Part shown: positions 21,662 through 30,299 of the stretch, one piece after another
Numbering within the stretch: position 1 is the stretch's first letter
How the letters are laid out: each line of letters opens with the position of its first letter
Origin: Rouxiella aceris
Lineage (GTDB): Bacteria; Pseudomonadota; Gammaproteobacteria; Enterobacterales; Enterobacteriaceae
NCBI RefSeq assembly: GCF_012933545.1
Contig: NZ_JAADJU010000011.1
Span: 62,001 to 126,000 of the forward strand
Length of the DNA: 64,000 nucleotides
Reading direction: 5' to 3'
Program-made: the position numbers and the translations under genes
The notes under the pieces: generated by a model
The model's input: the letters and a program-made list of their open reading frames with translations, nothing else
The model's database searches: none
Told to the model about the DNA's origin: nothing

Positions 21662-21787
21662 TCACAACAGACTGCACTAATGAGATAGGTTCATAGACGC
21701 AATCATTCTAGCCCGGTTACTGATAATACAGACAATTGATATGCTTTTTCATAGCAAATTTCTGCAATTTAACCACAAAGGTCAGCG

Positions 21788-22570
21788 ATGAAAATACTTA
21801 TTGCCGGAGCAACGGGAAGCATTGGTCGCCAGGTAGTAAAAACGGTAATTGCGATGGGACATCAACCACGGGCACTGGTCAGAAACCGCCAAAAGGTAAA
21901 GTTGTTGCCACCAGATAGCGAGATTTTCTATGGTGATATTTCTTTACCCGAGACATTAAAAGATGCCGTCAAAGATATCGACGCGGTTATTTTTACCCTG
22001 GGCTCCGACGGTCAGGGACGCATTGGTGCCAGGGCGGTAGACTATGGCGGGGTGCGCAATATTGTGCAGGCGCTGCAAGGATCGCGAGTGCGCATTGCGC
22101 TGATGACAACCATTGGTGTTACCGAGCGACTCAGTGCCTGGAATCAGCGTACCGAAGTACATGACTGGAAACGACGCGCCGAACGGCTGGTAAGAGCCAG
22201 CGGCCACCCTTATACCATCGTCAGGCCAGGCTGGTTTGATTACAACAGTCATGACGAGCAGCGTCTGGTCTTCCTCCAGGGCGATCGTCGCCATAGCGGC
22301 TCGCCGGAGGATGGCGTTATCTCGCGAAAACAGCTTGCCCGTATTCTGGTTGCCGCGCTCGGCAACCCGGCCGCCGAGAACAAAACCTTTGAGCTGGTAG
22401 CCGAACGAGGAACAGAACAGCAGCACCTTTCGCCGCTATTTTCGGCACTGGCCGCCGATAACCGCACAGAAATTGATGGTGTCAGGGATCTGGATAATAT
22501 GCCCCTCGCCCAGGAACCCGAGTCGGTTATTGGCGATTTAAAACGGTATACCGCCAGCGCGCGGCAGTAA
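21788..22570 (+). CDS. NAD(P)-binding NmrA-like protein
   Basis: This 260-residue Rossmann-fold protein has an atypical SDR (NmrA/SDR_a5-like) glycine motif GATGSIGRQVV at the N-terminus. Further segments are VIFTLGSDG and YTIVRPGWFDYN. The classical YxxxK of catalytic SDRs is not evident, so it may be a reductase or a redox sensor. It is divergent from the LysR gene, which probably regulates it. Confidence 0.8.
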   Translation: MKILIAGATGSIGRQVVKTVIAMGHQPRALVRNRQKVKLLPPDSEIFYGDISLPETLKDAVKDIDAVIFTLGSDGQGRIGARAVDYGGVRNIVQALQGSRVRIALMTTIGVTERLSAWNQRTEVHDWKRRAERLVRASGHPYTIVRPGWFDYNSHDEQRLVFLQGDRRHSGSPEDGVISRKQLARILVAALGNPAAENKTFELVAERGTEQQHLSPLFSALAADNRTEIDGVRDLDNMPLAQEPESVIGDLKRYTASARQ

Positions 22571-22584
22571 GTTCAGGACGGGGG

Positions 22585-23598
22585 TCAGCGCATCAATAAC
22601 ACTATTTTGCCCTGAATATGGCCAGCCGCCGCTCGCTGATGTGCCTTGCGGGCATCAGCCAGCGAAAAGGTGCTGTCGATGGCTACCCGCAGAGTACCGG
22701 CATTCAGCAAATCAGCCAATTTTGCCAACTGAGTGCCGCTGGAACGCACCTGGGTCGCCGACACAATCAGCCCCTGTTTCGCCGCCTCTTCTGCGCCTGA
22801 AAAGCCTAAAGGGTAGACCGGAAACAAGGCACCACCGCGCTTGAGCGTACGCAAAAAGCGACCGGTGGTGGCACCACCAAGGGTATCGAGAACCAGATCG
22901 ATATCCTGCACAACCTCTTCGGGTGCCTGCCGAGCATAATCGATAAATTCGTCGGCACCGAGCTGACGCAGGAATGACTCATGTCCAGCCGATGCCACAG
23001 CAATAACCTGTGCGCCACGCCATTTTGCCAGTTGCAGCGCAAAGTGCCCTACGCCGCCTGCGGCACCGTTGATCAACACCCGCTTGCCATTTAGCGGCAG
23101 CAGACGATGCGGCTGCGCCTGAAAGGGATTGGCTTGATCGTGACCGAGTTCAATCAGGAACTGCCAGGCGGTAAGCAAAGCCATCGGTGCCGCTGCAGCA
23201 TGCTGATGATCGAGCCCTGCCGGCTTGCGCGCCAGATCTGTTGCCGGTGCCGCTACATACTCGGCATAGGCGGCGCTTTCACCAAAACTGGGAAAGCGAA
23301 CCATGCCAAACACCTCGTCGCCAACGGAAAAAGTGGTGACATCGGCGGCAATGGCTGCCACCACGCCCGATATGTCCGAACCAGGAATAACCGGCATGAC
23401 AACGGGCGGTCGCCACTCTGGCGGCAGCATTTTATAGCCTTCGCGCAGATACCAGTCAGGAGGATTAATCCCTGCTGCATACACGCGCACCAGCACTTCT
23501 CCCGGCTTAAGCGCGGGAACCGGTGCATCTTCGTAGCGCAAGACTTCCGGGCCACCGAACTCATGCAGCCGCACAGCCTTCATTATGCTAATGGTCAT
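22585..23598 (-). CDS. NADP-dependent quinone-type oxidoreductase
   Basis: This 337-residue medium-chain reductase is of the zinc-less quinone oxidoreductase group. The N-terminal GroES-like domain contains GINPPDWYLREGY and VMPVIPGSDISGVV. The Rossmann motif is LINGAAGGVGHFALQLAKWRGAQVIAVAS. Cysteines for structural or catalytic zinc are missing. GGAGAAAG immediately precedes ATG 23598. It diverges from the TetR gene at 23704, and a 36-bp near-perfect palindrome lies between them, so TetR repression and induction by an electrophile or quinone are likely. Confidence 0.85.
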   Translation of the reverse strand: MTISIMKAVRLHEFGGPEVLRYEDAPVPALKPGEVLVRVYAAGINPPDWYLREGYKMLPPEWRPPVVMPVIPGSDISGVVAAIAADVTTFSVGDEVFGMVRFPSFGESAAYAEYVAAPATDLARKPAGLDHQHAAAAPMALLTAWQFLIELGHDQANPFQAQPHRLLPLNGKRVLINGAAGGVGHFALQLAKWRGAQVIAVASAGHESFLRQLGADEFIDYARQAPEEVVQDIDLVLDTLGGATTGRFLRTLKRGGALFPVYPLGFSGAEEAAKQGLIVSATQVRSSGTQLAKLADLLNAGTLRVAIDSTFSLADARKAHQRAAAGHIQGKIVLLMR

Positions 23599-23633
23599 GG
23601 CTTTCTCCTCCGATAAAGATCGGATATAGTTAA

Positions 23634-23669
23634 CGGAACACCGCTCCGAATATACGGAGCAGTGTTCCG
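23634..23669. promoter_or_regulatory. 36-bp palindromic TetR operator
   Basis: CGGAACACCGCTCCG is followed by a 6-base centre and CGGAGCAGTGTTCCG. The arms pair almost perfectly over 15 bases. It lies between the divergent oxidoreductase and TetR genes and is the expected size and position for a site bound by two TetR dimers. Confidence 0.7.
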
Positions 23670-23703
23670 CATGTCAATTTTATCCCTTTAGCAAATTGAG
23701 CCT

Positions 23704-24270
23704 ATGAGAGCTGACGCCAGAAAAAATCATGACCAGCTGCTTGCCGTCGCCCGCGAGCTGTTTACCAAGCAAGGTGCCGATGCGTCAATGCGTGACGTTG
23801 CCCGTCAGGCCGGCGTTGGGCTGGGCACGCTTTATCGACACTTTCCCACTCGTGAGGCCATTCTTGAAGCATTACTACGCGCCAGCTTTGATGCACTAAC
23901 GGCCAGGGCAGAGGAACTGGAAACTCTGGATCCCGCTGGCGATGCGCTGGTGCGCTGGCTACGGGAAATCGTTGCCGTTGCCCACAGCCACCGCGGAGTT
24001 ATTGCTTCGATGGTCGCCTCTATCGAAGATCCCGATTCTGCCCTGCATGTCTCATGCGTCACCATGCGGGCATCGGGCACGCGGCTGCTTGCCCGTGCAC
24101 AACGCCAGGGAATGGCGCGCGCCGATATCAATGGTGCCGAACTGTTTGCCCTGGTCAGCGCACTGGCATGGCTTAACGATCAGCCCTCGCTGGCATTACA
24201 GGTTGATCGGCTCTTTGACCTCATTGCCAGCGCCATCCTGGTCAAACCCACCCAGGCTTGTGCTGAATGA
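23704..24270 (+). CDS. TetR-family regulator
   Basis: This 188-residue TetR protein has the helix-turn-helix at about residues 25-60 (MRDVARQAGVGLGTLYRHFPTREAIL) and a C-terminal domain like that of SbtR/TetR_C_33-type regulators. It starts 34 bp beyond the palindrome at 23634-23669, so it probably autoregulates and represses the divergent oxidoreductase. Confidence 0.85.
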   Translation: MRADARKNHDQLLAVARELFTKQGADASMRDVARQAGVGLGTLYRHFPTREAILEALLRASFDALTARAEELETLDPAGDALVRWLREIVAVAHSHRGVIASMVASIEDPDSALHVSCVTMRASGTRLLARAQRQGMARADINGAELFALVSALAWLNDQPSLALQVDRLFDLIASAILVKPTQACAE

Positions 24271-24378
24271 TCAAAATCATCCGGCCAAATGCGGTTACAA
24301 TAGAGAGATAAACTCGAGAAAAAATGCCGGTCCCGCATCCGATAAGCGACTGGCACAACAGAAGGAGCAGATAACGCG

Positions 24379-25050
24379 ATGGTTAATGATGTGGTAAACG
24401 CAGGCAATGCCCTGTCAGTGTTTGATTTCGATGGGACACTGACTAAACGTGACAGCTTCGTGCCCTTTCTGCGCTTTGCCTTCGGTAAACGTGTTTTTGC
24501 ACAACGGCTTATCCGGCTGGTTATCCCGACACTAAAATGTATAGGGCGTAAGGTCACTCGCGATGAACTGAAAGAACTGCTGATCCACACCTTTCTTACC
24601 AATGTCGATGCACAGTGGGTAGAGAAAAAAGCCGCTGAATTTTGCGATCGCTATTGGACACGCTTAATGCGCCCTTCCGGGTTGATCGCCGTAGCCTCTC
24701 AGGTCAACTCTGGCGCGATCGTAACTATCTGCTCAGCGTCACCGGCCATGGTGTTAAAACCCTTTGCCGACAAACTTGGCATCAGGCTGATCGGCACCAA
24801 CCTGGAAGTGAAAGACGGCATGCTGACAGGGCGGATTAATGGCCATAACTGCCGTTGTGGGCAAAAAGTAAAAAGGCTTGAAGCCGAATACGGCCCGCTT
24901 TCCTCTTACCATTTGCGTGCCTGGGGTGATACCCGCGGCGATTATGAAATGCTGGCGGCGGCGCAGGAGGCTTACTGGCGTCACTTCCACGGCGCATGGA
25001 GTAAACGCAATCCCCCGCTGGCTAAAATCAGGCAGCTTAAGGGGAAATAA
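24379..25050 (+). CDS. HAD-IB family phosphatase
   Basis: This is a 223-residue HAD-superfamily subclass IB hydrolase. The nucleophile motif is FDFDGTLT, motif II is TICSAS and the acidic motif is WGDTRGD. Cap residues resemble those of phosphoserine-phosphatase-like and lysophosphatidic-acid phosphatase-like proteins. AAGGAG lies upstream of the ATG. The substrate is not determinable. The stop is followed directly by a hairpin shared with the converging ter operon. Confidence 0.8.
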   Translation: MVNDVVNAGNALSVFDFDGTLTKRDSFVPFLRFAFGKRVFAQRLIRLVIPTLKCIGRKVTRDELKELLIHTFLTNVDAQWVEKKAAEFCDRYWTRLMRPSGLIAVASQVNSGAIVTICSASPAMVLKPFADKLGIRLIGTNLEVKDGMLTGRINGHNCRCGQKVKRLEAEYGPLSSYHLRAWGDTRGDYEMLAAAQEAYWRHFHGAWSKRNPPLAKIRQLKGK

Positions 25051-25079
25051 AAAAGCCCCGAAGTTTGATCAACGGGGCT
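25048..25079. terminator. terminator between HAD gene and terE
   Basis: AGCCCCG (25054-25060) pairs with CGGGGCT (25073-25079). An A-run on the left side becomes a U-tract for leftward transcripts, so this is a strong Rho-independent terminator for the ter operon. It may also end the HAD transcript. Confidence 0.8.
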
Positions 25080-25097
25080 GACAGGCAGAGTTAATAA

Positions 25098-25673
25098 TCA
25101 GATATTCACGCCATGCTGCGAGGCCAGGGCTGACAGGCCACCGGCAAAGCCCTGACCTACTGCCTTGAATTTCCACTCGGCGTTGTGGCGGTACAGCTCA
25201 CCAAATACCATCGCCGTTTCGGTAGAGGCATCTTCAGACAGATCGAAACGGGCAATTTCACTGCCGCTGTCATTGTTGACGATGCGCATAAAGCTGTTGC
25301 TGACCATACCAAAGTTTTGTTTGCGCGCTTCGGCATCATAAATGGTGACCGCAAATACCAGCTTTTTCACTTCGGCCGGAATTTTAGCCAAATCAATTTT
25401 GAGCTGTTCGTCATCACCCTCGCCTTCGCCGGTACGGTTATCGCCCATATGGGTCACGGATCCGCAGGTACTGGTTTTGTTATTGAAGAAAATAAAGGAA
25501 GCATCGGAAATCACTTTGCCGTTGTCCCCGAGCATAAATACAGAAGCGTCAAGGTCAAAGTCTGCGCCATCTGTCACGCGAGCATCCCACCCCAGACCCG
25601 CCATGGCGATATTCATGGTAGGTGCTTCTTTCGTTAAGGAAACGTTGCCGCCTTTAATTAGAGATACTGCCAT
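25098..25673 (-). CDS. terE: TerE, calcium-binding stress protein
   Basis: This 191-residue TerD-domain protein is collinear with TerE. It starts [18 protein letters not shown], then [18 protein letters not shown], and has the acidic calcium-binding segment [13 protein letters not shown] near residue 80. TerD-fold proteins are cytosolic calcium-binding proteins found in complexes linked to tellurite, phage and colicin resistance and general envelope stress. It is the last gene of terZABCDE and ends at a strong terminator; no terF follows. Confidence 0.88.
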   Translation of the reverse strand: MAVSLIKGGNVSLTKEAPTMNIAMAGLGWDARVTDGADFDLDASVFMLGDNGKVISDASFIFFNNKTSTCGSVTHMGDNRTGEGEGDDEQLKIDLAKIPAEVKKLVFAVTIYDAEARKQNFGMVSNSFMRIVNNDSGSEIARFDLSEDASTETAMVFGELYRHNAEWKFKAVGQGFAGGLSALASQHGVNI

Positions 25674-25758
25674 TTGAAACTCCTGTCATTAACACGGGTT
25701 GTTAAAGCAGACGGGCGATCCCGCCTGCCTCGGTCCATAAAGATTGATGTTGCGAGAA

Positions 25759-26337
25759 TCAAGAAGCATTAATGCCGTACTGCGCACATACCGAACTCAG
25801 CCCACCCGCATAGCCCTGGCCAACGGCACGGAATTTCCACTCGCTGTTATAACGATAAAGTTCACCAAACAGCATTGCCGTTTCGGTCGAGGCATCTTCG
25901 GTCAGATCGTAGCGCGCCACTTCCTGGCGAGTATCAAAGTTCACCAGCCGAATAAAGGCACCGGCTACCTGACCAAAGCTCTGACGACGGGCCGTGGCGT
26001 CATGGATGGTGACGACAAAGATGATTTTTTCCACGTCCGCTGGCAGCAGGTCGAGTTTGATTTTCAGGGCTTCATCATCGCCATCGCCTTCGCCGGTACG
26101 GTTGTCACCGGTGTGCAACACTGAGCCGTCGGCTGATTTCAGGTTGTTATAAAAAATGAAATCGGCATCGCCGCGGACTTTACCCGCGCTATTAAGCAAG
26201 AAGGCAGAAGCATCAAGGTCAAAATCCTGGCCATCGGTTGAGCGGGCATCCCACCCCAGACCGACCAGCATATTTTTCATGGTTGGTGCTTCTTTGCTTA
26301 AAGAAACATTCCCGCCTTTAGAAAGAGAAACGCCCAT
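25759..26337 (-). CDS. terD: TerD, calcium-binding stress protein
   Basis: This 192-residue TerD protein has [37 protein letters not shown] and the acidic [13 protein letters not shown] calcium loop. It is a paralogue of the downstream TerE with about the same length. TerD is required for resistance in the well-studied plasmid cluster. It lies 85 bp before terE and about 53 bp after terC in transcription order, all on the minus strand. Confidence 0.9.
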   Translation of the reverse strand: MGVSLSKGGNVSLSKEAPTMKNMLVGLGWDARSTDGQDFDLDASAFLLNSAGKVRGDADFIFYNNLKSADGSVLHTGDNRTGEGDGDDEALKIKLDLLPADVEKIIFVVTIHDATARRQSFGQVAGAFIRLVNFDTRQEVARYDLTEDASTETAMLFGELYRYNSEWKFRAVGQGYAGGLSSVCAQYGINAS

Positions 26338-26390
26338 CGTTTTATCCTCAATTTAAACGTTAATATTTAATGTGAAGCTGTATTGCGGAC

Positions 26391-27434
26391 TTAGCCTTCC
26401 TGACCTTTTTCAGCATCCGCTTTTCCGGGGAACAACACGCTGACCACGATACCCACAGCCAGTACGCCGAGAACCACAAACAGACTGGCATTGGCCGAAA
26501 TATTGTAGCCGTGATGCCACAGGTGATCGGTAGCATTAAGTCCAAGCTTCACCGCGATAAAGAACAGCAATACGATCACCGCCTTTTCAAGGTGGGCAAG
26601 ATACTGCTTCAACGCTTCCAGAACAAAGTACATGGTACGCAGGCCCAGGATGGCGAACATCATGGCACTGTAGACAATCAGCGGTTCCCGACTGACGGCG
26701 ATCACTGCCGGTACAGAGTCAAAGGCAAACATTACGTCCGACAGCTCAACCACCGCCAGACACAGCATCAGCGGGGTGGCATACAGGGCGGCCTTGCCGA
26801 CTCGGCCGACTTTGATGTCTTTGTTTTCCGGTTTTGCCAACTCGGCGTCTACTTCCTTCTGGTTTAAAAGAAACGCATGTCCTTTTAATTTTGGCCAGAT
26901 TGGGAAGAAACGCTTCACCAGACGGTAGGCAATATGCTGAGAGTAATCTTCGATAGCATCATCGTCGTCACCGCTTTTCAACATCATGACCGCCGTCCAG
27001 CCAACGATCAGCGCAAAGACCATCTCCACCCATGGCCCCAGTGTCAGCAGGCTGGCACCGATGGCCACGAAGATACCGCGGAACACGATGGCACCAATCA
27101 CGCCCCAGTACAGTACGCGGTGGCGATAGTTATCCGGTACGGCAAACCAGGAGAAAATGGCCATCATGACAAACAGATTATCCACTGACAGCACTTTCTC
27201 CAGCGCATAGCCGGTGATAAACAGACTGGCCACCTCGGCACCGTGATGGATATAGAGGAAACCGGCAAAGGCCATCGCCACCAGGATCCAGAACACCGTC
27301 CACAGAGCAGCACTTTTTAAAGAAATCGGCTTGTCATGACGATGCATAAACAGATCGATAAAAATAGCCCCGACAGCCAGAGCGACAAACACGATCACCG
27401 TTTCTGCGGGGAATCCAATATTTGTGGATACCAT
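26391..27434 (-). CDS. terC: TerC integral membrane protein
   Basis: This 347-residue protein has eight or so transmembrane helices of the TerC/Alx family. It contains the conserved acidic membrane motifs DNLFVMMAIFSWF and VELSDVMFAFDSVPA, which are probable metal-coordinating sites; TerC-family proteins have been linked to manganese export. A charged cytosolic loop contains KPENKDIKVG-like residues. It forms the membrane core with TerB and the TerD-type proteins. Confidence 0.92.
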   Translation of the reverse strand: MVSTNIGFPAETVIVFVALAVGAIFIDLFMHRHDKPISLKSAALWTVFWILVAMAFAGFLYIHHGAEVASLFITGYALEKVLSVDNLFVMMAIFSWFAVPDNYRHRVLYWGVIGAIVFRGIFVAIGASLLTLGPWVEMVFALIVGWTAVMMLKSGDDDDAIEDYSQHIAYRLVKRFFPIWPKLKGHAFLLNQKEVDAELAKPENKDIKVGRVGKAALYATPLMLCLAVVELSDVMFAFDSVPAVIAVSREPLIVYSAMMFAILGLRTMYFVLEALKQYLAHLEKAVIVLLFFIAVKLGLNATDHLWHHGYNISANASLFVVLGVLAVGIVVSVLFPGKADAEKGQEG

Positions 27435-27462
27435 AATTAGCCCTTAAGCCAGAGTGTTGAAA

Positions 27463-27918
27463 TTAAAGACCAAATTCTGCTGCAGTAAAGCCCAGCGCCA
27501 GGGCAATTTCTCGTACCGCCGCTTGCTCATCCTGATCGAAATCACCGTCGCTTTTTGCCACGGCGATACCTACCCGCACCGCCAACTGTGCCGCTTCCGG
27601 CTGATCTTTCAGCGCCAGAATATATTTCATGGTTTCGCCTTTACCGATTTCGTAGTCGAAACTGAAACTGGCCACCAGCTCGTTAAAGAAAGCGATCACT
27701 TCTTTGGTTTCAAACACTTTCAGCTCAGGGGATGCCTGTAAAAAGCCGATCATTTTTTGCTTTTCTTCAGAACTGACACCATTGCTGGAGACGGCAATAC
27801 GGGCGCAGACCGCCACGGTACCCTGCATAAATTTTTTGTTTTTAAAGCGGCCAACCTGTTTACTCAGCTCATCGCGACCGGTATTGAACGCGTCTTTCAT
27901 TTTGTCGAAGAAACCCAT
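27463..27918 (-). CDS. terB: TerB, helical metal-binding protein
   Basis: This 151-residue all-helical TerB protein starts MGFFDKMKDAFNTGRDELSKQV and has the acidic ends SDGDFDQDEQAAVREIA, which contribute a metal site. TerB is known to associate with TerC at the inner membrane. Gene length, order and sequence match the standard cluster. Confidence 0.9.
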   Translation of the reverse strand: MGFFDKMKDAFNTGRDELSKQVGRFKNKKFMQGTVAVCARIAVSSNGVSSEEKQKMIGFLQASPELKVFETKEVIAFFNELVASFSFDYEIGKGETMKYILALKDQPEAAQLAVRVGIAVAKSDGDFDQDEQAAVREIALALGFTAAEFGL

Positions 27919-27942
27919 GGTTACATCCTCAGAGTATTAAAA

Positions 27943-29103
27943 TTATTTGGAACCGGCGGCCCAGCGGAAACCCCAGCCCAGGGCGTTGTCCATATCCTTG
28001 TGACCATTAAAAAACTGATTGATACGCTCAACTTTGATGGCGCCATTCTCGTTCACCAGACGGGCAATCGCACACATGTTGTGACGGTTTGATCCTTCCG
28101 TTAAACGCGTTTCGATCGGCGGCTGTTGCGGGATATGCAAGGTAACGACACCGTCGGTCTTATCCCAACTGGCCACCCCTTCATAGATAAAGGCGTAGAT
28201 CAGCACCTGGCGGATGTTTTTCCATTCACCACCGTTGATATGCAACCACTCGCCGTCGCTGATTTGCCCGGTACGGTCATCGCCCTGCAACTGGACAAAA
28301 GGCTCGGAATTAAAGCGGCCAAAGGTATTGCCCAATGCCTGCACGACACCTTTGCTACCGTCCTGCAGCTCAACAAAGGCCCCCAGGTCGAGATCGATGC
28401 CCTTCGCTTTGCTGAACATACCGCCGAACATGCCACCAGGGGCCTCTTTGCTCTGATTCCAGTTAAGGTTGATTTTGATTTCACCAAAGTTGTCGCGCTT
28501 AACCAGACTGATAGACGGTTTTTCTTTGGTCAGGGAAACTTTGCTTAGACTGATTTTTGTCGGCTCGGCAGCAGGTATGGCAGGCGGAGCCTGTCTTGCG
28601 GCCGATGAGTCGGAGATATCCACGCCAAAATGCTCGGCCAGCGGTTTAAGTCCGCCATTGAAGCCCTGAGCAATAAAGCGGAATTTCCATTCTGCGTTAC
28701 GCCGGTAAAGCTCACCGAGAATTAGTGCCGCTTCCTGACGGCCAGTGACATCAACATTGCCAGACAGCAGAACACTGCCATTAAGCTCCAACTGAATGGA
28801 GAGGCGGTTCAAACCCGCCAGCGTCATATTTCCGTCGCAGGTGGCAGTGAAAGCCAACTTCTGCACATCGGCAGCAAGACGATTGATATCCACGGTAAAA
28901 GCGCTGTCTGTGCCAGCACCCGACAGTTTTACCGACCCGTCGTCATTGGCGGGTTGTCCATAAAACACCATATCGGCATCGCCCTGCACTTTGCCCGAGG
29001 CATAAAGGCGGAACGAAGAGGCGTCAACGGCAACACCAGAGAGCACACGTACCGTCAGCACCTGTGCCGGGACGGGGGCATTGCCCCCCGGCGTCATAGT
29101 CAT
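27943..29103 (-). CDS. terA: TerA, duplicated TerD-like protein
   Basis: This 386-residue TerA has a shortened TerD-like N-terminal half (to about 160) and a second TerD-like half from about 190. The second half includes INLNWNQSK, DLDLGAFVELQDG and the calcium-type loop GDDRTG near 280. Its ATG overlaps the terZ stop by one base, so translation of the two is coupled. Confidence 0.88.
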   Translation of the reverse strand: MTMTPGGNAPVPAQVLTVRVLSGVAVDASSFRLYASGKVQGDADMVFYGQPANDDGSVKLSGAGTDSAFTVDINRLAADVQKLAFTATCDGNMTLAGLNRLSIQLELNGSVLLSGNVDVTGRQEAALILGELYRRNAEWKFRFIAQGFNGGLKPLAEHFGVDISDSSAARQAPPAIPAAEPTKISLSKVSLTKEKPSISLVKRDNFGEIKINLNWNQSKEAPGGMFGGMFSKAKGIDLDLGAFVELQDGSKGVVQALGNTFGRFNSEPFVQLQGDDRTGQISDGEWLHINGGEWKNIRQVLIYAFIYEGVASWDKTDGVVTLHIPQQPPIETRLTEGSNRHNMCAIARLVNENGAIKVERINQFFNGHKDMDNALGWGFRWAAGSK

Positions 29104-29690
29104 TAGCGCACCACCGTCGCCAGGATGTCAGCGTGCATATTATCGATAGTTCGCCCGGCAGAAGCTTTACCCTGGGCGGTAAAATCCCAGTTACCGTTAT
29201 TACGCGACAACGAGGCAATAATAATTCCGGTGTGCGACCCCTGTTCGGTCAATTGATAACGGGCCAGTTCTTTACCTGACTGGTCGACAACGCGGCAAAA
29301 TGCGTTATCCACTTCGTTAAAGGTCTGTCCACGGAAACTGTTGACGGTGAACGCCAGGAATTCTACCTGAGAAGGCAAGCGGGTCAGATCGACGGTGATC
29401 ACTTCATCGTCACCCTCACCTTCGCCGGTCAAATTATCGCCCTGATGCACAACGGCACCACAGCTTGATTTCAATTTTCGGAACCAGATGGTATCTACGG
29501 TTTTACCCGTTTTATCTAACAGTACGCATCCTGCGTCTAAATCAATAGAATCACTCCCACCACCCAGTAGACCGCTAAAAAATCCTTTTTTCTTTTTTAA
29601 AGGATCCCAACCCAAACCAAATTGAAGTTGATTTAATAAAGACGTTTCTTTACTGAGTGAAATAGTTTGATTTTTACTTAATGAAACCAT
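29103..29690 (-). CDS. terZ: TerZ, TerD-domain protein
   Basis: This 195-residue TerD-domain protein starts MVSLSKNQTISLSKETS and has GLGWDPLKKKKGFFSGLLGG and the loop [13 protein letters not shown]. It is the first gene of the leftward operon. The divergent intergenic region to 30013 is AT-rich and holds promoters for both directions. Confidence 0.9.
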   Translation of the reverse strand: MVSLSKNQTISLSKETSLLNQLQFGLGWDPLKKKKGFFSGLLGGGSDSIDLDAGCVLLDKTGKTVDTIWFRKLKSSCGAVVHQGDNLTGEGEGDDEVITVDLTRLPSQVEFLAFTVNSFRGQTFNEVDNAFCRVVDQSGKELARYQLTEQGSHTGIIIASLSRNNGNWDFTAQGKASAGRTIDNMHADILATVVR

Positions 29691-29905
29691 TGTTATTTAT
29701 TCCTTTATAGCAGGTTGAATCATTAATTTTTATGAAGCAAAAATCCATGTGCCAAAAAATCATATCATGACCAAGTTTTCACACAACCCACATTTTGATT
29801 CAAATTTATTAACAAAATATAAGTCATTGTTTTTAATTAAATTAATTTTTATAATTTACGTTAAATGACGATAAATTTGCAAAAAAACACATCTAAAAGG
29901 CTGAA

Positions 29906-29966
29906 TTGACACTCAGAAAAAACAAATCATATTATGATTGACATCAAGATAATGCCTACCTAGACT
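29906..29966 (+). promoter_or_regulatory. tandem sigma-70-like promoters for the Ter biosynthetic module
   Basis: Within the 322-bp AT-rich gap between terZ and the rightward module, TTGACA (29906-29911) is followed after 18 bp by TATTAT. A second TTGACA (29938-29943) is followed after exactly 17 bp by TAGACT (29961-29966). Both face right. The leftward terZ promoter must lie in the same gap (29691-29900), but I could not single it out. Confidence 0.5.
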
Positions 29967-30012
29967 CAAACCACACACTCTCAGATATTCTCACTTCGGA
30001 AAAATAATATCG

Positions 30013-30299
30013 ATGGGTCATACTATTTGGTTTACAGAAACTCTCTCTACGCCAGCCGTCATTATTTTAGGCAATACTGACTTTTTAAAAAATACACCAA
30101 CAACGGTTAGCGACATGGTCTCTTATCGCCATATTAAAAATAACATTCTTTCTGTGGCTAATATTAACCTTACTGAGAAGTGGGAGAATAAGCCGTGCGG
30201 GGAATTTATTATGCCGGTTACCGCTATCAGCCCGCCAAACCGGCTAACCCTGCGGGCGAGCAATACCTGGCGTTTAGCGAAGGTAGGGCAGAAAGATGA
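30013..30299 (+). pseudogene. remnant of the Ter-module ATP-grasp gene (internal deletion)
   Basis: The ATG at 30013 opens a frame whose first 60 residues (HTIWFTETLS..., then HIKNNILSVANINLTE) resemble, from memory, the pre-ATP-grasp N-terminus of the ligase that normally starts this module. The full-length protein is about 300 residues or more. The frame then runs out of homology. A different frame from about 30195 (RGIYYAGYRYQPAKP ... FSEGRAER) ends at TGA 30297-30299 and overlaps the next ATG as ATGA, as expected for the true 3' end of the first gene. Together this suggests a deletion of most of the ATP-grasp domain with loss of frame. The alternative is an intact 96-residue novel protein ending at 30303, or a separate 34-codon ORF. 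Confidence 0.5.
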
